From NCBI GenBank assembly GCA_009193035.1, contig SWDT01000070.1, positions 434,001-498,000 on the forward strand: a stretch of 64,000 bases of DNA, written 5' to 3'. The stretch comes from Halicephalobus mephisto (lineage: Eukaryota > Nematoda > Chromadorea > Rhabditida > Panagrolaimidae). The position numbers and the translations under genes are program-made. Position 1 is the first letter of the stretch; each line of letters opens with the position of its first letter. The notes below the pieces were generated by a model that ran no database searches, had not been told where the DNA came from, and worked only from the letters and a program-made list of their open reading frames with translations. Below, piece by piece: positions 11,526 to 24,500 of this stretch.

Positions 11526-14500
11526 TTTCCAAAAGAATATTTTTCTAAGATTTAAAAATGTACATTTTAGGACTTTTAAAGTGATTTAATTTGCTTTAAA
11601 CAATTGGATAAAAAATTAGTTTTCTTCAAAATCAGTTTCCGTGTCATTTGAGATACTTTTTATGATTCACGTTCACAAACCGAAATGAATCATTCATCTC
11701 TTCGGCGTTCAAGAAAAGTTTCAATTTTTTCTGATTTTTATTTGGGTTTTTACTAAACAAAAATTCGTATCGAGACGATTTCGTAACAACTTCTACTTTT
11801 TCCAAAAAATTAAAAATATTTTTGAATTTTTAAAACTATTTTAAAAAATAAAGATTTAACATTATTTTTTCTAAATATATTTATTATTTTTAAAACATTT
11901 AAAACATTTTAAATATTTTAAATATTTTAAAATTTTTAAAATTTTTAAAATTTTTAAAATATTTTTAACATTTTTAATATTTTTAATATTTTTTTTCACA
12001 CTTTTTCATTTTTTAAAAATATTTTTATACTTTTTAATTTTTTTTAATTTTTAAAATATTTTTAATTTTTTTTATTTTTAAAGATTTTTAAAATTTTTAA
12101 AATATTTTTAATTTTTTTAAAAATTTTTATAAAAATATTTTTTTTTTGCAGACATGATTTCAATCATTTTTGTCGTTAAAGTACTTAAAAAAATTTCTAG
12201 GTTATTTTGAAAAAAATTTTTCGTTTAAAATTTATTTGAAAAAATTTTTATTTTTAAAAATATTTTTTTCAAATAATTTAGTAAAAAAGAAAAATAACAA
12301 ATTTGTTGGTTCCGGGGTCCTGAATGGAAAACAAGGTCTTTTCAGAGAAATCCAAAGTTGAATTTTGCTTTAATCGTTGTTTTGACGTCGTGAAAGCAGA
12401 AAAGCCGTCCGTACCTGGACCCACCGGCTTTATATTCTAAAAACTTTGCTTTTTAATGGTTTTTATAGATTATTAAACTTCCTTTTTAAACATATTTATC
12501 ATTTTAAAAATTTTATAAAAATTAATTTTTTATTTTTTTATTTTAAAAATTTTTATAAAATTTATTTTATAATTTTTTTATTTTAAAAATTTTATAAAAA
12601 TTAATTTTATAATTTTTTCATTTTAAAAAATTCTGTAAAATTTATTTTTTTTATTTTAAAAAATTCTGTAAAATTTATTTTTTTATACTTTTTATTAATT
12701 TTAAAATTTTTTTATTTTAAAAATTTCGTAAAATTGGTTAAAATCAATTTTTTTATTTTTTAGATTTATTATTTATCATTTGCAAAACTATGAAGTTCCC
12801 AAAAAAACTCACTTTTCATTTCCTGCAATTTATTATTTTTAATCGTTTTTATAATTCGCTGAAATCAATTTTTCTAATTTTTAATTTTTATTAATTTTAA
12901 TTTTTAAAAATATTCAAAAATTTATTTTTAATAAAATTTAATTTTTTAAAATTTTAAAAATATTAAAAAATTGATTTTTAATTAAATTTAATTTTTTTAA
13001 ATTAGTTTTTATTTAAATTTAATTTTTAAAAATTCTAAAAATTGATTTTTAATAAAATTTAATTTTTTTAAATTAGTTTTTAATTAAATTTAATTTTTAA
13101 AAATTTTAAAACATTGATTTTTAATAAAATTTAATTTTTTTAAATTAGTTTTTAATTAAATTTAATTTTTTAAAATTAGTTTTTATTTAAATTTAATTTT
13201 TAAAAATATTTAAAAATTGATTTTTAATAAAATTAAATTTTTTAAAATTAGTTTTTAATTAAATTAAATTTTAAAAAATTTTAAAAATTGATTTTTAATT
13301 AAATTAAATTTTTTATTAAATAATTATTTTAATGGAGATTACAAATAGGTGATAAATAAGTGGATAACCTAAATTTATATTTCATAAGAGAAAATGAATT
13401 TTCTCGAATTTGGATCAAAATTTCCGTTTTCATCGAAAAATGAAAATTTTGCTCTTTTGAAATTCGAAAACTGCGCAAATCGATTTTTTGCGTGTTTGTC
13501 GTGGTCATTGAGGTCGGACGGAGGTCTCTAATGACCGTCAAATCAGCTTTTTCGGATTTGCTTGAATTTGTTGATTTTTCTGATTTTATTTTTGGATTAT
13601 TTTGTATTTATTGATTTTTCGCATTTTGTCCGTTTTTACGTCAATTAATCCAAATATCGATTTTGAGGTCGCATATTTCGAAATTGAAAAATTTGAAATT
13701 CAACCACAGTCGACGGACAGGTCGATGGATGTAACTTTATCCTAAAATTCTGTGAACTTTTTTGAGAATCATCGGGTCTACTTCTGATCTCCAAAATCCA
13801 AAAAAGACTGATCTGACCTAATTTCACAGATCAAATTGAATTTTTTTGAAATTTTTACTTTTTTAATTTTTTGAAATTTTAAAAACTTTGAAATTTTTAC
13901 TTTTTTAATTTTTTTGAAATTTTTACTTTTTTAATTTTTTCGAAATTTTAAACATTTTTTAATTTTTTCATTTTAAAAGTTTTTAATTTTAAATAAATTT
14001 AAGTTTTTATGGAATTTTCTAAGTTTTAATAACTTTTTTTTAAATTTCAAAAATTTCCAAAATTTAAAAATCTTCCGAAATATAAAAAATTTATAAAATT
14101 TAAAAAATTGAAAATTCCCAAAATTTAAAAAATTTATAAAATTTAAAAAATTGAAAATTCTCAAAATTTAAAAAATTTAAAAAATTTAAAAAATTGAAAA
14201 TTTAAAAAATTTAAAAAATTGAAAAAATTGAAAATTCTCAAAATTTAAAAATTTTCCAAAAATTCGAAAATTTCCTTGAGCCGGTTCCGTTTCTAATTTT
14301 TACAATACTACTACTAGTTAATTAAAACCTGAATTTTGTTTATTTAACTTAATCTTATTTCCCTACGCCTTGTTTTGAGGACCTTTTTGAGTTTCTGGTC
14401 TTGAGGGAGTGACCCGAAAATCCAAGTTGGCCCATTTGGACCTCGTTTTTAGACGAAAATCTGGTCAACACATGTCGATTTAAAGAAATTTGATTTTTTT

Positions 14501-14780
14501 TTGATTGACTGGTCTTGTTCGATCATAATTCCTGGATTTATTCCGACGATCCAACAGTACAAAATTGATCAAAAAATTTTGAAGATTTAACGTCGTCGTT
14601 TTTTTCTGAATTTTTAATGACGTCATTGTTTTTTCAAATTAACACGGAAATTGGGTTCTAGTGCCTCAGGGACTTTCGTTCTGAGACCCTTCTGGCTTCT
14701 GCTACAGTTGGGAATTTTCACGATGAACATTTTTGTTTTAATTTTTGCAACTTTTATTCAAAAATTAAAAAATAAATAAT
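11526..14780. other. AT-rich desert with a few non-repetitive islands
   Basis: No gene was found. Most of it is poly-A/T and TTTTAATTAAATTTAATTT-type low-complexity sequence, especially 12480-13330. Islands of more complex sequence lie at 11630-11720, 12340-12440 (with a hairpin at 12401-12431), 13331-13830 and 14280-14710. The last contains a TGACGTCA site at 14618-14625. Minus-strand open frames at 13329-13541 and 13645-13827 show no domain; the second begins at GTG, not ATG. Confidence 0.4.
12401..12431. other. Short GC-rich hairpin in AT desert
   Basis: AAAGCC GTCC and GGAC / GGCTTT pair around the loop GTACCT, with a CCACC bulge. The 10-bp stem is unusual for its surroundings. It could be part of a small RNA or a protein-binding site; nothing further identifies it. 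Confidence 0.35.
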
Positions 14781-14789
14781 TTTAAATAA

Positions 14790-15375
14790 TTTTACATTTT
14801 TTATATAGTACTTCAAAAATAATTTCAGACCAGTTTTTAGTTTTTAAATAATTTTTATATAAAATTTGATATATCCTTAAAATTCAAAATTGATCTTCAA
14901 AATATTGGATTCTGAAAGTTAATTTCTGATTCTAATTTTAGATTCAGAATTTATAAATTTATTACTGTATTTAAATAATTTTTGTTAAATTTTAACTTTG
15001 AATTTTAATTTCGAAGTTTTTAAATATCTTTAATTTTCAGAATTCTGGATTCTGAAGGTTAATTTTTGATTCTGATTTCAGATTAAGAATTTATTGATTT
15101 ATTACAGTATTTAAATAATTTTTGTTAGATTTTAACTTTAAAGATATTTAAAAATTTCGAAATTAAAATTCAATTTTCAGAATTTTGGATTCTGAAAGTC
15201 GACATCTGATTCTAATTTCAGATTCGGAATTTATGGATTTATTACTGTATTTAAGTGATTTTGTTCAACTTTAAATATATTTAAAAATTTCGAAATTAAA
15301 ATTCAAAATTAATCTTCAAAATTCTGATTCTAATTTCAGATTCAGAATTTATGAATTTATTACTGTATTTAAATA
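14790..15375. repeat. Tandem repeat, about 118-140 bp, four copies
   Basis: Units share TTATTACTGTATTTAAATAA, TTCAGATTCAGAATTTAT and TTTTGGATTCTGAAAG. The ATTACTGTAT cores are at 14961, 15101, 15241 and about 15359. Confidence 0.75.
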
Positions 15376-15885
15376 ATTTTTGTTTAGTTCTAATTCTAGA
15401 ATCGGAAGATGAATGTCCAAGACAGAAACCTCGCAAAATTTTAATTTTTGGTTCGTTTTGTCATTTACAAAAAAACCGAAAAAACCACTTTTTTGAGATT
15501 TCCCGGATCAGTCAACAAACTTCTTCAAAAATGTGTGAAAAATGACTTGTTTCGAGTTTCCAAGAAATGTCCGATCAAGTTTTCAAGTTTATCCGGAAGC
15601 ACTTTTTCAATTTTTTTCGAAAAACCACTTTTGAAAAAAATTAAAAACTAAAATTTACTTTTTTAGTCATTTATGTTTCAAAAAAATAATTTTTGTCACG
15701 CAAAATTTTTTATTTTTTACGATTCTTGGATTAAGCAAGTTGACCGATGAGCTTTATTCTTGTACATTGGAAAAACTGGCTTCTGTTTGAGATCGATTTC
15801 TATTCTCGGACTTGTCTCTCTATTTGAAACCTGTTTTTTGAGGACGTGAGAAGTTTAACCTGATCAAACACTCCAGGAACACAGG
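15376..15885. other. Intergenic, non-repetitive island
   Basis: Mixed-complexity sequence including GAATCGGAAGATGAATGTCC and an open frame of 64 codons with no recognisable features. No gene is called. Confidence 0.3.
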
Positions 15886-15889
15886 ATTC

Positions 15890-16145
15890 AATTAAAAACC
15901 CAATAATTTCTGTTTTTAAATTTTCCAAAAATTTTTTATTTTAAATTTATTTCAAAAACCGAATAATTTCTGTTTTTAAATTTTTCGAAAATTTTTTATT
16001 TTCAATTTATTTCAAAAACCGAATAATTTCTGTTTTTAAATTTTTCGAAAATTTTTTATTTTCAATTTGAAAAATTTTTAATTTATTTCAAAAACCGCAT
16101 AATTTCTGTTTTAAAGTTTTCCAAAAATTCTTTATTTTTAATTTT
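15890..16145. repeat. Tandem repeat, about 60 bp, four copies
   Basis: Unit TTTCAAAAACCGAATAATTT followed by CTGTTTTTAAATTTTTCGAA. Confidence 0.75.
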
Positions 16146-16544
16146 TAAAGAATTTTAAATTTATTTCAAAAATTGAACAATTTAAATTTTAAATTTTTAA
16201 ATTTATTTCAGAACTTTCTAGACTCCAGAATCCTCCGTAAAATTTTTAAAATTCCAGAAGTTCTTACCGTATTCTAAAAATATCTAAAAAGATTCCAGAA
16301 GTTCTTACCGTATTCTAAAAACTTTCTAGACTCTAGAATCCTCCATGAAATTTCCAAAAGTCCCAGAAATTCCTACTGTATCTTGGATGACTCTACGACT
16401 TTCGACACAATTCTAGTTTCTGAATCCCAACCTTTACCCCCTGAGGCAACTTATCCATCATCTCTCCAAAACTGAAATCAGTAATTTCTTTTAAAAGCAA
16501 TTTGCTTATTTGATAAGCCAACCCATTTCTCTCTCTTCTGGCTT

Positions 16545-16845
16545 TCCTGTCTTTCGTCTCTTCTATCTTTCCTGTCTCTTCTGTCTCTTCTGTCTTTTCT
16601 ATCTCTTCTGTCTCTTCTATCTCTTCTCTCTTCTGTCTCTTCTGCCTTTCCTGTCTCTTCTATCTCCTCTATCTTTCTTGTCTCTTCTATCTCTTCTGTC
16701 TCTTCTGTCTCTTCTATCTCTTCTATCTCTTCTGTCTCTTCTGTCTCTTCTATCTCTTCTATCTCTTCTATCTCTTCTGTCTCTTCTGTCTCTTCTATCT
16801 CTTCTGTCTTTCCTGTTTCTTCTGGCTTTTCTGACTTTTCTGTTT
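16545..16845. repeat. TCTTCT microsatellite / pyrimidine tract
   Basis: About 300 bases are almost pure pyrimidine on the plus strand, built from TCTCTTCTGTCTCTTCTATC units. The hexamer-based period keeps several frames open on both strands (Ser/Leu-rich on plus, Glu/Ile/Thr-rich on minus). The long minus-strand frame (16478-17026) begins with GTG, not ATG, and lacks splice or poly(A) context. It is treated as a by-product of the repeat. Confidence 0.8.
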
Positions 16846-17170
16846 CGTTGATTGATGACAGCCGTCGATCGGATCCAGTTGACTTCTCCGAACGGCCAGT
16901 TTTGTCTTTTCTAATGTTCGACCACCAAAGAAAAATTTCAAAGACAACTGAAAAATCATTTTTGTCCTCCAAAAAAACACTGCGGGGATTTTTAAACGCG
17001 AATTTTTCTCCGAAATCGGATTTCACATGAAGTTTTATTTTCCAAATTGAGATTTCGAAGATGATCCAAAATAGTTGCTAATTTAGAAAAAAACAAATTC
17101 CAATTATCAATTCTATTTCAATGACTATTTAATCAACTTTTTCGATAATTTTCCAATTTTCTTTTTTTCA
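16846..17170. other. Non-repetitive flank of the pyrimidine tract
   Basis: More complex sequence (CCGTCGATCGGATCCAGTTG region). A minus-strand frame is open through it and could be a diverged exon, but no start codon or domain supports this. Confidence 0.25.
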
Positions 17171-17665
17171 GTGAAATTTCTGCTCTATCATTGAAAAGTA
17201 AAAAGTTTATTTCTAAAATTCCAAAATTGTCTCGACAGGAATTTTTCAAACTTTCCAATCAGGACCAGAAATGCTAAAATTTAATGTTTTTTACTTCCAA
17301 CAAGCTCCAAAAGTATACTGTAAGTTAAAAAATAGAAATTTATTCCAAAATTGTCTCGACTGGAATTTTTCAAGCTTTCCAGTCAGGACCAGAAATACTA
17401 AAATTTAATATTTTTTAGTCCTAAAAAACTCCAAAAGTATACTGTAAGTTAAAAAATAAAAGTTTATTCCAAAATTGTCTCGACTGGAATTTTTCAAACT
17501 TTCCAGTCAGGACCAGAAACGCTAAAATTTAATGTTTTTTAGTTCCAACAAATTTCAAAAGTATACTGTAAGTTAAAAAATAAAAGTTTGTTTCTAAAAT
17601 TTCAAAATTGTCTCAACACGAATTTTTCAAAACTTTCCAGTCAAAACCGAAAATTGTTTAATTTA
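17170..17665 (-). repeat. Tandem repeat, about 124 bp, four copies, TTCCAGTCAGGACC type
   Basis: Units combine CCAAAATTGTCTCGACTGG, TTTCCAGTCAGGACCAGAAA and AAAAGTATACTGTAAGTT. The CCAAAATTG cores at 17221, 17345 and 17469 are exactly 124 apart. Strand is given as minus because the shared core is in the reverse sense here relative to the 25-30 kb copies. Confidence 0.85.
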
Positions 17666-18113
17666 TTTTTTTATTATTTTAAAACTTCCTAAAATCTCAT
17701 ATTTTATCTTTTTAGATTACTGTAAAAATATTTTTTTTGGACAAATTACTTTATTTATATTTCTAAATTGCATTAAAATAGTTTTTTTTTCACATAACCT
17801 TGATCGACTTTGATCGTCGGGCCCTAATTCAAAAAGTATAAAATTTCTTTTTCATTTTCTGAGGAAGTCAATTGAACGAAATTTTTTCAAAAAAACTGAC
17901 CATTTTAATTTTATTTAATTTAAAAAAAGTAAATTTAAAAATACTTTATTTTTTAATTTTTATTTATTTATTTTTTTAATTTTATTTAATTTTTAAAAAA
18001 AAGTAAATTTAAAAATACTGTATTTTTAAAATTTTAATTTTTTTAATTTTGTTTAATTTTAAAAATACTGTATTTTTTAATTTTTATTTATTTTTGATTT
18101 AATTTTAACATTA

Positions 18114-18119
18114 TTTATT
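18114..18119 (-). terminator. Poly(A) signal overlapping the stop of the 18.1 kb candidate exon
   Basis: AATAAA on the minus strand shares bases with the TAA stop. The same arrangement is seen at the CHK-like gene at 38.2 kb. Confidence 0.3.
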
Positions 18120-18364
18120 AATTTAAAAAATGGAAAAAATTAAAAATGTATTTTGCTTTTATTTTTTCGGATTGAGTGTAAATCCTTCGAATTTCAATTA
18201 TCGTGGCCTTAAGTCGTGGTACGCGTTTTGTTCTGGTACTCGATCGACGAAGTTTTTTCGGATTTAATTCTGAATAAACATCTTCCAAAAATGGCAACAA
18301 AGGAAAGTAAATCCAGTACATTATAAATATTCCGAAAATAAAAAATTTAAAGTTTATCCATTTC
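18118..18364 (-). CDS. Candidate terminal exon with one membrane segment
   Basis: On the minus strand a TTTTCAG acceptor just above 18364 opens a frame that continues to TAA at 18120-18118. It encodes about 81 residues. The start is hydrophobic and aromatic (FKFFIFGIFIMYWIYFPLLP), like a membrane helix, and is followed by a basic tail with LNPKKLRRSSTRTKRVPRLK. No upstream exons could be traced, so the gene could be broken. A short stretch of its 3' part (IRRIYTQSEK) has a diverged counterpart at 20815-20880 on the same strand. The family is not recognised. The membrane segment would fit a receptor or transporter remnant, but this is a guess. Confidence 0.3.
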
Positions 18365-20570
18365 TGAAAATAAAAAAACTTTTTGGGAATTTTCGTGGTA
18401 AGAGTTGATTTTAATTTTTTAGATTGATTTTAAAAATAAAGTTTATCCATTTCTGAAAATAAAAAAATCATTTTTTTTCAATTTTCGTGGCGAGAGTTGA
18501 TTTCAATTTTTTAAAATTTATCTATATTAAAAAATATTAATTTTTTTAGATTGATTTTTAGAAATAAAGTTTATTCATTTTTGAAAATAAAAAAATAATT
18601 TTTTTTAAAATTTACGTGGTGAAAATTGATTTTAATTTTTTTAATTTATCTATATTTAAAAATATTTATTTTTTTGGAAAAAATTTATCCATATTTGAAG
18701 ATTAAAAAAATTTTTTTTGGAAATTTTTCGCGGTGAGAATTGACTTGATTTTTTAGGTTAATCTTAAGGATAAAGGTTATCCACCTTTAAGGATTAAAAA
18801 GTATTTTTAAATTTTCGCGGTGAGAATTAAATTTTTTTAGATTGATTTTTTGAGCGAAATTTTACTTTTTGGAATAAGCGACTTATTTCTAATTTTTGAA
18901 AACTTTTGTTGTAAAATTTGATTTATTTTTTTTTATTAATTTTTAAAATTAATTTTTTATTGATTTGTTGTTAATTTTTTTACTGATTTTTTAAATTATT
19001 TTTTTTGTTAATTTTTTATTAATTTTTTGTTAACTTTTTTGTTAATTTTTTACTGATTTTTTAAATTATTTTTTTTTGTCAATTTTTTAATTATTTTTTT
19101 ATTAATTTTTTGTTTAATTTTTAATTAACTTTTTTATTAATTTTTTTTTGATTTTTTGTTAAATTTTATTTATATTTTACAAAAGTTAAAATTTAACAAA
19201 AAAATTAAGTTTCATTACGAAAATTTCTAAAAATCAAAAGTAAATTATTTTAGAAATATTTATTTATTTAAAAAATTTTTATAATAAAAATTGATTTTTT
19301 TTATTGATTTTTTCGTTAAATTTTATTTTTATTTTAGAAAAATTATTTTTTATTTTCGTGAAATAAATTTATTTTTTCGATTGATTTTTGCGTAAAATTC
19401 CACTCCTACATTAAAGTAAACTTTATTCTTGATCTCCAAAAACTTTCGTGATAAAAACGAACTTTTTTGAATTGGCTTTTTCCAAAATTCCATTCATATT
19501 TTAAAATAACCGATTTATTCTTAATTTTTTAAAATTTTCGTTATAAATTTTTTTTAAATTAAATTTTATTTTTTCTTTAAAAAAATTAACTCATTTTTGA
19601 TTTTATAAAACTTTCGTTATAAAAGTTTATTTTTTTTTTAAATTTTATTTTAAAAAAATTAACTTATTTTTGATTTTTTAAATTTTCATTATAAAAGTTA
19701 TTTTTTTTTGAATTTTATTTTTATTTTAAAAAAATTAATTAATTTTTGATTTTGTAAAATTTTCATTATAAAAGTTTATTTTTTTTTTATTTTTTTAAAT
19801 TAAATTTTATTTTTTCTTTAAAAAAATCAACTTATTTTTGATTTTGTAAAATTTTCGTTATAAAAGTTTATTTTTTTAACTTAAATTTTATTTTTATTTT
19901 AAAAAAATTAACTTATTTTTGATTTTGTAAAATTTTCGTTGTGAGAATTTATTTGATTTTTATTAACTTAATTTTCTGCGCGAAATTTTATCTGGACTAG
20001 CGGAAGAACAAGTTATTCATGATGTTCAGGAACTTCCGTCATAGGAATTAACTTCGATTGCCTGTTACTTTACTTTCTGTACTAATTCCCTCTTGTACTT
20101 TTGGACGAAAATTCTCGTTATGGTTAGTAGGAATTGATTTTTTTGATTTTTCGAACGAAATTTTACTAATATCTGAGAAAAAAAATTATTTAAAAATTTC
20201 CATTTCAAAAATCATCTTTTTTTAAAATTATTTTTTTTTATAAAAATTTTTATTTTTATTAATAATAAAAAAATTATTTAAAAATTTCCATTTCAAAAAT
20301 CATCTTTTTTTTAAATTATTTTTTTTATAAAAATTTTTATTTTTATTAATAATAAAAAAGTTATTTAAAAATTTTTATTTTAATAATCATTTTTTTTTAA
20401 AATTATTTTTTTATAAAAACTTTTATTTTTATTAATAATAAAAAAATTATTCAAAATGTTTCAAAACTTTCGTGGTGAAAGTTAATTTAATTATTTTTTT
20501 CATAAATTTCTACTTTCACTAATTATTAAACAAGTTGCTCAAGATTTTCAAAGATCTTCAAAATCATTTT
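18365..20570. repeat. Highly degenerate tandem array
   Basis: A core near TTTTCGTGGTGAGAATTGAT recurs at irregular spacing of about 70-130 bp (near 18395, 18485, 18612, 18727, 18817, 19435, 19930 and 20470). It is embedded in long T-rich tracts. Two sub-arrays, at 19600-19950 and 20190-20460, are more regular. No gene is seen. Confidence 0.55.
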
Positions 20571-20812
20571 TATTTTTAAAATCAATTTTTTTACTTAATT
20601 CCGACTTACTTTACTACATTTAACTTTTTTATGATTTCCAAAATTTCGTGTCGAGAATCTGGTTCAATTTTCTAAAAAAAATGGTTTTTTAAATTTTAAA
20701 ATTTTTTGATTTTTTTAAAATTTTTGATTTTTTAAATTTTTTGATTTTTTAAAATCTTAAAATTTTCAATTTTTTTAAGATTTTAAAATTTTCGATTTTT
20801 TTAAAAATTTTT

Positions 20813-20990
20813 TTGTTGATTTTTGTGCGTTGGTCTTTTTTCGGATTGGGCGTGAATTTTTCGAGTTTCAGTTTCAATCATTCCGATTCAAGTGGTCCTA
20901 TTTCGAGAACCTCTGATAAGATAGGGTTTTTTGGTCGGTCTATACTTGAAAGAAGCTGTAAACAATATTTGGTCACTAGTTTAATCCAAA
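20813..20990 (-). pseudogene. Diverged copy of part of the 18.1 kb candidate exon
   Basis: On the minus strand, TTGAAACTGAAACTCGAAAA followed by ATTCACGCCCAATCCGAAAA aligns with ATTGAAATTCGAAGG..CACTCAATCCGAAAA of the 18.1 kb exon. A TTTACAG acceptor near 20963 opens a 25-codon frame ending in TGA. Frames differ between the two copies, so at most one is intact. The homology is judged by eye over about 45 bases. Confidence 0.25.
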
Positions 20991-20999
20991 AAATTTAAA

Positions 21000-21527
21000 A
21001 ACTTAAAATTAAAAAATTAAAATTTTTAAAAATTAAAAAAATAAAAAAAAAATAAATTTTTAAAAATTCAAAATTAAGAAATTTAAATTTTTAAAAATTA
21101 AAAAAAATATTTTTCTTTAAAATTTTCAAAAATAAAAAAATTTTTCTTAAAAATTAAAAAAAAAACAAAATTTTTTAAAATCAAAAAAGTTTATTTTTTT
21201 TACAAAGTTAAATTTTTTAATTTTTAATTTTTTTTTGAAATTTAATTTTTTTTTTTTCAATTTTTTCGTGAAATTAATTCTTTGAAATTTTTTGAATCAT
21301 TTTCTGCGCGATCCACGTTCGAGACCAGTTTTGTCCTTCGAGGTCCTGAAATTGACGGATATCTTTGATTTTATCATTTATCGAATTTTTAACTTTGATT
21401 TTTTCAGATATTTGTGAATTTTGAATTAAAAAAATTTGAATAATTTTCGCGCCAGAGATGACCTGGTGAATTTCTGAATTTTTGAATTTAAAAAATTTTC
21501 TATTGTCTTTCATCCGAATCCACAAAA
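21000..21527. promoter_or_regulatory. Region upstream of dapk-1
   Basis: 21000-21270 is A/T-only low-complexity DNA. 21280-21527 is of mixed composition directly before the dapk-1 ATG and is the natural place for its 5' UTR and core promoter. No TTTCAG acceptor precedes the ATG closely. A minus-strand open frame (21274-21525) was judged accidental. Confidence 0.35.
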
Positions 21528-24500
21528 ATGGTCAGAAGTCTGTCAGCGTTGGATTCAAATTCCCAAATCCAACAAAACCAAATTCTGACTTGTCCATCGA
21601 CGATGAAAGTGAACGAAGCGATTTTTTCTGATCTCTACGAACTCGGAAAAGAACTCGGTTCAGGACAATTTGCCGTAGTTTACAAAGTTACTTCCAGAAA
21701 AACAGGAGAAAAATTTGCGGCAAAATTTATCAAAAAACGAAGATATGCAACTTCGAGAAGAGGAGTCCCGAGGAATCACATAGAAAGGGAAGTCGAGGTC
21801 CTCAGGGCCGTAGGGGGTCACGAAAACGTCATCCAATTGTACGACGTTTTCGAAACTTCCAACGAAATCATCCTCGTTTTAGAATTGTAAGTTTATTTAA
21901 ATTTTTTTAAATCCCAAAAATAAGAAAATTTTTAAAAAATTTTTGAAATTTTTAAAAACTCAAAAATAAGAAAATTTTTTAAATAAGGAATTTTTAAATC
22001 TCAAAAATAAGAAATAAGAAAACCTTATTTTTTTCAGTTTTTTAAATTTATTTTTTTAATTTTAAGAAATATTGAAATTACTTTTTTTTATTTTTGAATT
22101 CTTTAAAATTACTTTTTTAATTAAAAAATATTAAAATTTTTTTTTTAATTTTAAAACATATTAAAATTATTTTTTTTTAATTTAAAAAAAATTCAGAGTT
22201 TCTGGAGGAGAGCTGTTCGATCACGTCTGTGCCAATGAGCATCTGGATGAAGCCGAAGCCAGTGCTTTTGTGAAGCAGATTCTCCTCGGGATTAGACACT
22301 TGCATAGTCGATATGTCGTCCATCTGGATATCAAACCAGAGAACATCATGTTGAAGGAAGCCGGACAACCAAGAGTGAAATTGATAGATTTCGGGTTGTC
22401 GAGGCACATCTACCCCGGGGTACCTGTGAAGGACATGATCGGGACCCCCGAGTTCGTCGGTTAGTTATTTTTAAAATTACAAAAAAAAAATAAAAAAAAT
22501 AAAAAAATTTAAAATTCAAAAAAAAATAAAAAAATTTAAATTTCAAAAAAAAAATTATAAATAAACATTTTTCATTAAAGAATATAAAAAATTCTAAATT
22601 TAAAAAGCCTAAAAATAAAAAAAAAGAAAATTAGTAAATGTTTAAAAAAAATTTTTTTGAAAAATTTTAATTTTAAAAAAATTGAAAAATTTTGATTTTA
22701 AAAAATTAAATTTCGAATATTATTTTTTAGATTATTTATGTTTTTGAAACCTTGATTTGCAAGGTAGTTTTCTATAATAGGCTTATCTTACAGTAAACTC
22801 GGGTCCTATAGGAGTAAAAACAGGAAAAATAATCTCAACTACAAACTCTACATTGGGATTTGCTAGATTATTAGGGTGATTTTAGCGTCAATTTCGCTCG
22901 GAAATGAACTGGAATATTATGACTTTAGGGACTTCCTGGAAAAAATTCCTTCATTTCCCAAATTTTCGTTCAAAAACAAACAAGTATCTTTTTTTATAAA
23001 AAAAATCAGTGAAAAATGATTTTAATTTTTTTAATTTTAACTTTAAGTTCGAATTTTATTTTAAAAAATGAGCAAATTTGTCTATATTGTAAGAAAATTC
23101 ACCACGAAAATTGATTTTTCATTTTTTAAATTTACTATTTCGCTAAGAAGTAAACTTATTTTAATTATGGAAAAATTCGTGCTGAGACAATTTCGCAATA
23201 ATACTTTTTCTGTTTTTTTGTAAAATAAGATTTAAAAATTTTAAATTTCACAGTAATGTTGATTTTTATTTTATTTTTCAGCTCCTGAGGTGGTGAACTA
23301 CGAGCACCTGTCTTCGGCGACGGATATGTGGGCCCTGGGGGTGGTGACGTACATCCTGCTCTCCGGGGGGTCTCCTTTCCTCGGGAGGACCCGGGACGAG
23401 ACCTTCTGCAACATCACGAGCGTCAATTACCACTTTTCTCCGACTTATTTTGGAAACACTTCCCAACTTGCCAAGGACTTCATCGGGAGACTCTTCATCA
23501 AAGAAGTCAACTCGAGGGCTACGGTAGAGGACTGCTTGAATCATCCTTGGATAAAAGGACCGGACATCGGAATCGCCGACATCCGAGTCGGAGCTTCTAT
23601 CTCCGTCGCCAAGATCCAGGGATTCAAGGTCAAGATGAGGTGGAGAAGGGCTCTGGAGATCGTCAGAATCTGCTGGGCCATAACCAGAAGGGCTCGAGAA
23701 GAACTGAAAGCAGCCACGTCCATGGGATACACGATAGAATCCAGATACGACAAGGTTAGTTCGAGTTTTTAAAATCAACTAGCATTCAATGACCTTTTGC
23801 CAAAAATACAGCCTTTGGCGTTCCGTTCACATTGCCAAAAAAGTCTTTGGCGTTCCGTTCAAATTGTCAAAAAAGTCTTTGGCGTTCCGTTCAAATTGTC
23901 AAAAAAAGAAATTTTTGGCGTTCCGTTCAAATTGCCAAAAAAGTCTTTGGCGTTCCGTTCACATTGTCAAAAAAGTCTTTAGCGTTCTGTCTAATTTTAT
24001 TAAAATTTAATTTTTCCTAAAAATTTTTTTGACGTTTTGTACCACTTTCAAAATTTTCGATATTTTTTATCATTCATCAAACTCAATTTTTTTACTTCTG
24101 ATATCATTTTCCAAATTCCGGTTTTGTTTCATTTTGTCAAAAAAATTAAATTTTTTAAGATTTTCAAAAAAATTAATTTTTAAATTTTCAAAAAAATTAA
24201 TTTTTTAAATTTCAATTTAATTTTATTTTGAAAAATCCAAATTTATTACTTTTTGATTTATTGAGATCGAAGTGACCTTATTTTTCTGAAGGATTAATGG
24301 CAATCAAGGAAATCCGGAAGATTATTGATGGTCAATTTGCAGCCAGTCAAAGTAGTTTGTCTTCTTTGCGCTGGCCAGTCAAATCACCAGGGGCGTTTGT
24401 TCCGATCAAATTAAGATTCTTTTTTTGATGCGCAAAATTGTGAAAATTCAGAAAGACCGATATTCTTTAAGAACTTTGTTCCACTATATTTTTTCTATTA

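Noticed and set aside
16478..17026. 182-codon minus-strand frame rich in Glu/Ile/Thr
   Set aside because: It is the antisense reading of a TCTTCT microsatellite, starts at GTG and has no ATG, splice site or domain.
23789..24020. Three overlapping plus-strand frames after the kinase exon
   Set aside because: They are readings of the TTTGGCGTTCCGTTC minisatellite inside dapk-1 intron 3.
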